From: an uncultured Alphaproteobacteria bacterium
Lineage (GTDB): Bacteria > Pseudomonadota > Alphaproteobacteria > Rickettsiales > UBA1997
Assembly (NCBI GenBank): GCA_903927415.1
Contig: CAIYMZ010000070.1
Span: 1 to 10,189 of the forward strand
Length of the DNA stretch: 10,189 nucleotides
Direction of reading: 5' to 3'
The notes below the pieces were generated by a model. It did not search any database. It saw only the letters and a list, made by a program, of their open reading frames with translations, and had not been told where the DNA came from. Shown here one piece after another: positions 5,640 through 10,189 of the stretch. Every line of letters begins with the position of its first letter. The first letter of the stretch is position 1. The position numbers and the translations under genes were made by a program.

Positions 5640-7989
5640 TTTTGATCAAAAGTTCGTCGCCATTAAAATAAAAAAAATGCCCGCCTTTTTGATAAAAATC
5701 AGAATTGTCGATTTTTATTTTATCCTCAGCAATGCAGTCTGGAAGCTGATATTTAGCGGTTAGATTCACAATCACATCGAAGTCATTTTTGCAGATTTCA
5801 GAAATTTTATTTCGCGCCAGCAGCACTAAAATCTTTTTATTTTTTTCGATCAGACATTTTTTCTCGTCGCAGGTTTTTATACCCATCCCACTCGAAGAAG
5901 TCGAACTATGACGAAGAATTTTTGAGGAAAAATCACGACGGAGAATGCGGGCTGTATCAAGTGATGCAGCCAAATTCTCCGAGCGAATTTTTACCAAAAA
6001 GGCAAAGTCAGAGTTCGGCTTCTTCGAGTGGGATGGGTATAGATATTTAAATTCAGTCTCGCCTACCTCACTCATCCACAATTCGCGCTGCTTCGAAGGT
6101 CTTAATTTTTTAGAAAAAACCAACCCATTTTCATCATGAATGGCAAAAAATTTCTGCTCGCCGTCAAATAAAATATCCGGTTTTTTGTCGAAAAAAATTG
6201 TCGTGAATGAAAGTGCGAACACTGTCATTCCAACGAAGCGCAATCGGTTTTTTGTCAGGCAAATTAGCAACAAACCAAAAATCGCGATTACGAGTCCAAG
6301 GCTCGATAATTGCGGGCTTACGAAGTGTGAGTGATCCAAATCCGCAACAAAAATTGTGATTTTTTCGATCATCAAAATTCCATTTTCCATCAACAACAAA
6401 AAATATTTTTCTAGATTTAGCGGCATCAAAAACAGCGCCAAAAATCCAAGCGGCATGATAAAAAAACTGGTCAAAGGAATCGCCAAAATATTTGCTACGA
6501 AACCAAGCAGCACAACATTTTGAAAGGAATGCATCAAAAATGGCAAAGTCGCAATTTGAATAAAAATTGAGACCAAAGTGATCTCTAAAAAATAACGCAA
6601 AAATTTTGGCTTAATGCGCAAATTTATTTCTTCGTAAAAAATTCCGAGCGTCAAAATAGCCGCGAAAGAAAGTTGAAAACTGACGTTAAAAACGGCGTAA
6701 GGATTGAACAAAATCAGCAGTAAAATTACCGTCATTACCGCTCTTCTCGAATTTATCTTTTCGCTAAAAAACAGCGCCAGTAAAACAAAAACTACCATCA
6801 AGAATGCGCGCTGTGCTGGTAAGGGTGAAGCGGCGATTTTGAGATAAAAATAAGTAGCAAAAATTGCAGCGATTGCGGCGATCTTTTTGAGATCAAAGTG
6901 CAAAGTTAAATATTCGCTGCGCGACAGAATAAAACGCGTCGAAATAAAAAAAATCGCACCGGCGAGCGCGAGATGAAAACCGGAAATTGACAGCAAATGT
7001 GCCAACCCCGAATTCCTAATTTTCACCATTAAATCTTTGGAAATTTGATTCTGATCGCCAATCAAAAATGCCAGCGCGATTGCCGCTTCGTCACCATCCA
7101 GCACTGCTAAAATTTTGCCTCGAATTTTTTCACGCAGAGATAGGAGCCACTCATTTGAGCTAGATATCTCGCCTTTTTGCAGAATTTCTGCCTCACCCAA
7201 AGCAAAGCCGTAAGCGCCTATTTTTTTGGCTTTGGCATCGAGCGCAAAATCAAAATCATCCGGAAATTCTTTGTCCTGTGGTGGCTGCAACATCAGGCGC
7301 AGAGCGATCACATCATTCACCGCAATATTCTGAAAATTTTTTATTAGATTGATCGAAATTTTTTGAGGTGGATTCGGAAATGCCTCGCGCCCATTAATTT
7401 CCTGCCATGCGACCTGTTGGTAATTCGCCGAATAATCCAAAAACTTACGGTCGAGTTCTTGGAATCCGGCGAGATTTAAAAAATCTTTTTCGATTTTTTT
7501 TTCCGAAATTTTTTTCGGAACTTTTTTCTTTTTTGATTTGTTTGGACCGGATTTTTTTACCTTCTTTTTCTTCACAACTTTTTTCTTCTCGACAAATTTT
7601 GATCGGTAAAGCTCAGGCTCTACAATCACTAAATTCACACCTTCAACCCCATTTGCCGAATTATAAAACTTTTTTATCGACTCAACTTTTCCGACACCGT
7701 CAACGTAGATTTTTCCAGTAATTTCGCTGTGACTTGAAAAAAATTTTGCGTAGAAACATCCGGCCAAAAAAGTTGCGCAAGCGATGAAAATAAAGGATCG
7801 AAATGAGTCGCGATTTAAAAATGTGCAGAAAGCGGCGACAAAAAATAATGTCGCAAAAAGGTAAATTTTTTCTAAAAAATTTATTTCAAAACTGAGATAG
7901 AAAGCGACTCCGAAGCCAAACAGGGCTGGGATCCACAACCATGGGTCGTTTTCTTCGGGTTGGGGGGTTTTGGTGGTGGGTTGTTGCAT
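5629..7989 (-). CDS. comEC: ComEC/Rec2-family DNA uptake channel protein
   Basis: ComEC is the inner-membrane channel that carries single-stranded transforming DNA into the cytoplasm. Starting at the ATG 7989-7987 the product has 786 residues. Three hydrophobic segments (about 18-82) precede an OB-like extracytoplasmic domain (about 88-270) interrupted by a lysine-rich insert (135-168). The competence domain follows, with the family motif HLLSISGFHL (331-340) and many membrane helices (about 330-600). The C-terminal region starts with PDILFDGEQKFFAIHDENG and includes a CDEKKC segment (707-712); no metallo-beta-lactamase HxHxDH motif is visible. This layout resembles the short C-terminal domain of alphaproteobacterial ComEC. 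A palindromic insertion encodes about residues 649-705. A longer frame starting at 8079 exists, but its first 30 codons read through the intergenic hairpin, so the ATG at 7989 is preferred. It follows dnaQ at 74 bases and probably ends that transcript. Confidence 0.9.
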   Translation of the reverse strand: MQQPTTKTPQPEENDPWLWIPALFGFGVAFYLSFEINFLEKIYLFATLFFVAAFCTFLNRDSFRSFIFIACATFLAGCFYAKFFSSHSEITGKIYVDGVGKVESIKKFYNSANGVEGVNLVIVEPELYRSKFVEKKKVVKKKKVKKSGPNKSKKKKVPKKISEKKIEKDFLNLAGFQELDRKFLDYSANYQQVAWQEINGREAFPNPPQKISINLIKNFQNIAVNDVIALRLMLQPPQDKEFPDDFDFALDAKAKKIGAYGFALGEAEILQKGEISSSNEWLLSLREKIRGKILAVLDGDEAAIALAFLIGDQNQISKDLMVKIRNSGLAHLLSISGFHLALAGAIFFISTRFILSRSEYLTLHFDLKKIAAIAAIFATYFYLKIAASPLPAQRAFLMVVFVLLALFFSEKINSRRAVMTVILLLILFNPYAVFNVSFQLSFAAILTLGIFYEEINLRIKPKFLRYFLEITLVSIFIQIATLPFLMHSFQNVVLLGFVANILAIPLTSFFIMPLGFLALFLMPLNLEKYFLLLMENGILMIEKITIFVADLDHSHFVSPQLSSLGLVIAIFGLLLICLTKNRLRFVGMTVFALSFTTIFFDKKPDILFDGEQKFFAIHDENGLVFSKKLRPSKQRELWMSEVGETEFKYLYPSHSKKPNSDFAFLVKIRSENLAASLDTARILRRDFSSKILRHSSTSSSGMGIKTCDEKKCLIEKNKKILVLLARNKISEICKNDFDVIVNLTAKYQLPDCIAEDKIKIDNSDFYQKGGHFFYFNGDELLIKTTF
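5876..6043. repeat. ~168-bp imperfect palindrome inserted in frame in comEC
   Basis: The outer arms 5876-5912 and 6007-6043 pair over 37 positions with one mismatch (5908/6011) and two G-T pairs (5877/6042 and 5901/6018). Inside, 5919-5924 pairs with 5995-6000, 5928-5933 with 5987-5992, CGGAGAAT (5939-5946) with ATTCTCCG (5974-5981), and 5950-5959 with 5962-5971, so almost the whole element is palindromic around about 5960. The comEC frame is open through it. No target-site duplication is obvious. Arm length, total size and in-frame placement resemble Rickettsia palindromic elements, but I do not recognise the sequence as a known family. Confidence 0.9.
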
Positions 7990-8001
7990 TTGGTAATAAT
8001 T

Positions 8002-8056
8002 TACCCCTCGCCGAAAGCCCTCTCCCCTTGTGGGAGAGGGCTTTCGGTGAGGGGTA
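8002..8056. repeat. GC-rich intergenic palindrome (25-bp stem) between dnaQ and comEC
   Basis: Arms 8002-8026 and 8032-8056 pair over 25 positions with only one G-T wobble (8010/8048) around the 5-base loop CTTGT. The core CCCTCTCCC/GGGAGAGGG is like short palindromic repeats scattered in many bacterial genomes. No T tract follows in either direction, so it is a poor intrinsic terminator as such. It fills most of the 74 bases between the dnaQ stop and the comEC start and could act as an RNA-stabilising or attenuating hairpin, or be a mobile palindromic repeat. Confidence 0.88.
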
Positions 8057-8063
8057 CTTAGTT

Positions 8064-8762
8064 TTACGAATAGTCCCAAAGATTACTCTTAAAATTCTCC
8101 AAAATAAATTTTTTATGATTTTCTAAATCAGTTGCCGATACAGGAAATTCACGCTTTGGCAGAGTTTTTTTTATTTGACTAACGACGGTTTTTTCCTCGT
8201 TTTTTTCAAAAACTTGCAATTTTTTCACAACTTCAAAACCAAGTCCAGACTGCGCCCCGCCCATTAATTCAACGTAAACATCGCAGAGTAATTCTGTATC
8301 TAAAAGGGCGCCGTGCTTAGTACGACGCGTTGAATCAACATTAAATCTTTTGCACAAAGCATCGAGCGAAGCTGGAGATCCGGGAAATTTTTTGCGGGCG
8401 ATCAAAAGCGTGTCAATAACACGACTCATCTCCAGACCTTGCAGCCCAAGGAGTTTCAGCTCGTGATTTAAGAATTTACTGTCGAAAGCGGAGTTGTGAA
8501 TCACGAGTTGTGCATCTTTTACAAAGTCCAAAAACTTGTGCGCAATGTGATCAAAAATTGGCTTGTCTTGTAAAAATTCGGTGGAGATTCCGTGAATGTT
8601 GAAAGCCTCGCGCGGCACGTCTCGGCGCGGGTTGACGTAGGTGTGAAAAACTTTTCCGCTTTTAATTTTATTGAACATCTCGATGCAAGCGATCTCGATA
8701 ATTTTGTGACCGTCGCGCGGGTCGAGGCCTGTGGTTTCAATGTCGAGACAAATTTCGCGCAT
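8064..8762 (-). CDS. dnaQ: DNA polymerase III epsilon subunit (proofreading exonuclease) DnaQ
   Basis: DnaQ is the 3'-5' proofreading exonuclease of the replicative polymerase core, binding the alpha subunit and the beta clamp. The 232-residue product has the DEDDh exonuclease motifs in order: DIETTG (Asp7, Glu9), HNSAFDSKFL (Asp94) and HGALLDTELL (His150, Asp155). Just after the nuclease domain, QSGLGF (171-176) sits where E. coli epsilon carries its clamp-binding peptide QTSMAF. The remaining tail (about 177-232) is charged and should contain the alpha-binding segment. The product is near the usual length of 230-245. The ATG shares one base with the lpxA stop (TAATG), so translation is probably coupled to lpxA. 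A 74-base gap holding a strong palindrome separates it from comEC. No key residue is missing. Confidence 0.95.
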   Translation of the reverse strand: MREICLDIETTGLDPRDGHKIIEIACIEMFNKIKSGKVFHTYVNPRRDVPREAFNIHGISTEFLQDKPIFDHIAHKFLDFVKDAQLVIHNSAFDSKFLNHELKLLGLQGLEMSRVIDTLLIARKKFPGSPASLDALCKRFNVDSTRRTKHGALLDTELLCDVYVELMGGAQSGLGFEVVKKLQVFEKNEEKTVVSQIKKTLPKREFPVSATDLENHKKFILENFKSNLWDYS

Positions 8763-9571
8763 TATTCCTGATCACTAAAATTATTTTTTGGCTGACAAAA
8801 AGCGCGGGTTGATTCTGCTTTGACGAAACTCGCCACATCCTGAACTACAGCGCTTTCAAACTCCTTCGCTGCTGCTTCAACTCTTGCAGAAAATCCGCTA
8901 TTTTTTTCGGAAAAAACTTTTTTGAAAAAGTTGCGTAACGCATGAATGTCTTCACGGGAAATGCCTCGGCGCTTCATGCCAACTAGGTTTAAACCGGCGA
9001 GTGAAGCGCGTTCACCCATTACGGTACCGTAGGGAATGACGTCGCCTTCAACGCCGGACATGCCGCCAATCATGGCTCCGTGACCTATACGCGCAAATTG
9101 GTGCACTGCGGAAAGTCCTCCAATTACAGCATAATCGCCAACTTCAACATGCCCTGCGAGCGTAGCATTATTGGCTAGAATCACATGATCACCAATGACA
9201 CAATCATGCGCAATATGCACTCCAACCATCAGCAGGCAATTGCTGCCGATGCGCGTCACCATTGCTCCGTCCTGTGTTCCCAAGTGAATCGTAACATGTT
9301 CACGAATGCGGTTATTATCACCAATTACGACTTTTGATTCTTCGCCGCGAAACTTGAGATCCTGCGGCGCTACGCCGATTACAGCAAAAGGAAAAATCAC
9401 ATTATTTTTGCCGATTTCAGTGTAGCCTTCGATGACAACATGCGACTTCACGACGGTGCCATCGCCGATTTTAACTTCGTCACCGATGATGGAATAAGCA
9501 CCAATTTCAACATTTGCTCCAAGCTGCGCATTCGCACCAACTATGGCTGTAGAGTGAATTTTTTGTGTCAT
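8762..9571 (-). CDS. lpxA: Acyl-ACP--UDP-N-acetylglucosamine O-acyltransferase LpxA
   Basis: LpxA is the cytoplasmic trimeric enzyme for the first step of lipid A synthesis: transfer of a 3-hydroxyacyl chain from acyl carrier protein to UDP-GlcNAc. The 269-residue product has left-handed beta-helix hexapeptide repeats through residue ~190, then a helical C-terminal domain (GMKRRGIS onward). The active-site segment HIAHDCVIGDHVILANNATLAGHV (119-142, given here as landmarks) contains the expected catalytic His122, and SAVHQF (154-159) follows. Gly170 in IGGMSG aligns with the E. coli glycine (173) that allows long C14 hydroxyacyl chains, so a long-chain lipid A is a reasonable inference. The gene starts 2 bases after the fabZ stop and shares one base with dnaQ, placing it firmly in one transcript. 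The ATG start gives a standard N-terminus. Confidence 0.96.
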   Translation of the reverse strand: MTQKIHSTAIVGANAQLGANVEIGAYSIIGDEVKIGDGTVVKSHVVIEGYTEIGKNNVIFPFAVIGVAPQDLKFRGEESKVVIGDNNRIREHVTIHLGTQDGAMVTRIGSNCLLMVGVHIAHDCVIGDHVILANNATLAGHVEVGDYAVIGGLSAVHQFARIGHGAMIGGMSGVEGDVIPYGTVMGERASLAGLNLVGMKRRGISREDIHALRNFFKKVFSEKNSGFSARVEAAAKEFESAVVQDVASFVKAESTRAFCQPKNNFSDQE

Positions 9572-9573
9572 GA

Positions 9574-10041
9574 TTATTTTTTTTCCCCGTCAAGAATCTT
9601 GTCGACTATCATTGCAGAAAGTTGCGCTTCTGCAACTTTTTGACCATCTACGATCCCAACAGCGCCAAGCTTCCAAACGTTTCCACGATTTTGAACTGCT
9701 TCGACATGAAGCTCCAAAACATCACCAGGAATGACGGGCTTTCTAAACTTCGCGCCATCGATCGACATAAAATAAACCAGCTTATTTTCTGCATTAAAAT
9801 CAGGTGCAGAAGTGACCATCAGGGCACCTGCTTGAGCCATTGCTTCAATGATCAAAACCCCCGGCATGATCGGGTGATCAGGGAAATGTCCGAGAAAATG
9901 CGGCTCGTTAAAAGTCACATTTTTTATCGCGATAATTTTTTTATTTGGCTCAAGCGACGTGACCTTATCCACCAGTAAAAACGGATAGCGATGCGGTAAA
10001 GATTTGAGAATTTTTTCAATATCAACAATTGGCTTTGACAT
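9574..10041 (-). CDS. fabZ: 3-hydroxyacyl-ACP dehydratase FabZ
   Basis: FabZ dehydrates 3-hydroxyacyl-ACP during fatty acid elongation in the cytoplasm and competes with LpxA for the same substrate, which explains why the two genes are commonly paired. The 155-residue product has the hot-dog fold signatures: ILKSLPHRYPFLLVDKV (11-27), then GHFPDHPIMPGVL with catalytic His52, and IIEAMAQ with Glu66, followed by a standard FRKPVIPGDVLEL strand. Length and termini match the family. The start ATG is at 10041-10039 with no strong Shine-Dalgarno sequence. A possible promoter lies about 50 bases upstream. The usual upstream partner lpxD does not end within the 148 bases visible before the window edge, so fabZ may be the first gene of this operon. 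Confidence 0.96.
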   Translation of the reverse strand: MSKPIVDIEKILKSLPHRYPFLLVDKVTSLEPNKKIIAIKNVTFNEPHFLGHFPDHPIMPGVLIIEAMAQAGALMVTSAPDFNAENKLVYFMSIDGAKFRKPVIPGDVLELHVEAVQNRGNVWKLGAVGIVDGQKVAEAQLSAMIVDKILDGEKK

Positions 10042-10089
10042 ATTTTTTTGAATTTGATTTTGGAAAAATGTGAGATGAGATTTTTTAAA

Positions 10090-10117
10090 AAAGTATTTTT
10101 GGGCGCGAAAAATACAA
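10090..10117 (-). promoter_or_regulatory. Possible promoter of fabZ-lpxA-dnaQ operon
   Basis: On the minus strand TTGTAT (10117-10112) is followed after 16 bases by TACTTT (10095-10090), about 50 bases upstream of the fabZ start. The match is imperfect in an AT-rich stretch, so it is only a candidate. Nothing else coding is supported between 10042 and the right edge. Confidence 0.35.
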
Positions 10118-10162
10118 CCGACGAAACGAAAAAATTCAAATGGATTGGCTTATACCCACAAT

Positions 10163-10179
10163 GTCATTCTGAGCTTGTC
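10163..10179. repeat. Possible fragment of a dispersed repeat at the window edge
   Basis: GTCATTCTGAGCTTGTC resembles the start of a dispersed palindromic repeat family seen in many bacterial genomes (GTCATTCTGAGC-type). The window ends ten bases later, so no partner arm can be checked and the call is tentative. Confidence 0.25.
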
Positions 10180-10189
10180 TCCGCATGAT

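Noticed and set aside
6224..6240. GTCATTCCAACGAAGCG, similar to the core of dispersed repeats, inside comEC
   Set aside because: No inverted partner lies nearby and the codons belong to the end of the membrane region; coincidence is sufficient.
7501..7520. Perfect 8-bp hairpin followed by a T-rich stretch, like a plus-strand terminator
   Set aside because: It lies in the lysine-codon-rich part of comEC, is AT-rich, and no plus-strand gene ends there; chance in low-complexity sequence is more likely.
7990..8079. N-terminal 30-codon extension of comEC starting at 8079
   Set aside because: These codons read through the intergenic palindrome and overlap the end of dnaQ; the ATG at 7989 gives a sensible N-terminus just ahead of the first membrane segment.
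9924..10139. 71-codon minus-strand frame upstream of and into fabZ
   Set aside because: It overlaps fabZ in another frame, and its Phe/Lys/Ser-rich composition is typical of translated AT-rich noncoding DNA.

Overview
The window is AT-rich and densely packed, with most genes on the minus strand. It looks like a chromosomal segment of an alphaproteobacterium with a lipopolysaccharide outer membrane. The evidence is the lptF/lptG pair, the fabZ-lpxA pair, a MetZ-type sulfhydrylase, and a ComEC whose C-terminal part resembles the alphaproteobacterial form rather than a metallo-beta-lactamase domain. The low GC and an in-frame palindrome inside a gene recall Rickettsiales-like lineages, but the exact taxon cannot be fixed from this sequence alone.

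Left block (1-2441): lptF and lptG (minus strand, 4-base stop/start overlap) encode the inner-membrane permease of the LPS export machine; lptG runs off the left edge. A small thiS (sulfur carrier for the thiazole of thiamine) points the other way, 44 bases from lptF, and has no thiG beside it.

Middle block (2456-4985): a minus-strand operon starts from a near-consensus promoter and contains metZ (homocysteine from O-succinylhomoserine), yajQ (nucleotide-binding protein) and an unrecognised 258-residue protein with a hydrophobic N-terminal region and a charged helical C-terminus. Gene spacings are 4 and 5 bases.

Plus-strand island (5122-5639): tRNA-Glu(UUC) is followed by a gtrA-like membrane gene broken by a one-base frameshift. 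This gene uses more C-ending codons than its neighbours.

Right block (5629-10117): fabZ, lpxA, dnaQ and comEC run on the minus strand. The first three are tightly coupled (2-base gap, then a 1-base overlap). A 25-bp-stem GC-rich hairpin fills the space before comEC. FabZ supplies acyl chains and LpxA starts lipid A synthesis; DnaQ is the replicative proofreading exonuclease; ComEC is the DNA-uptake channel.

The most notable signal is a ~168-bp imperfect palindrome (5876-6043) lying in frame inside comEC, adding about 57 residues to a C-terminal loop. It behaves like the coding-region palindromic elements known from Rickettsia, but I do not recognise its sequence. ComEC also carries a very lysine-rich insert (19 of 34 residues) in its predicted extracytoplasmic N-terminal domain.
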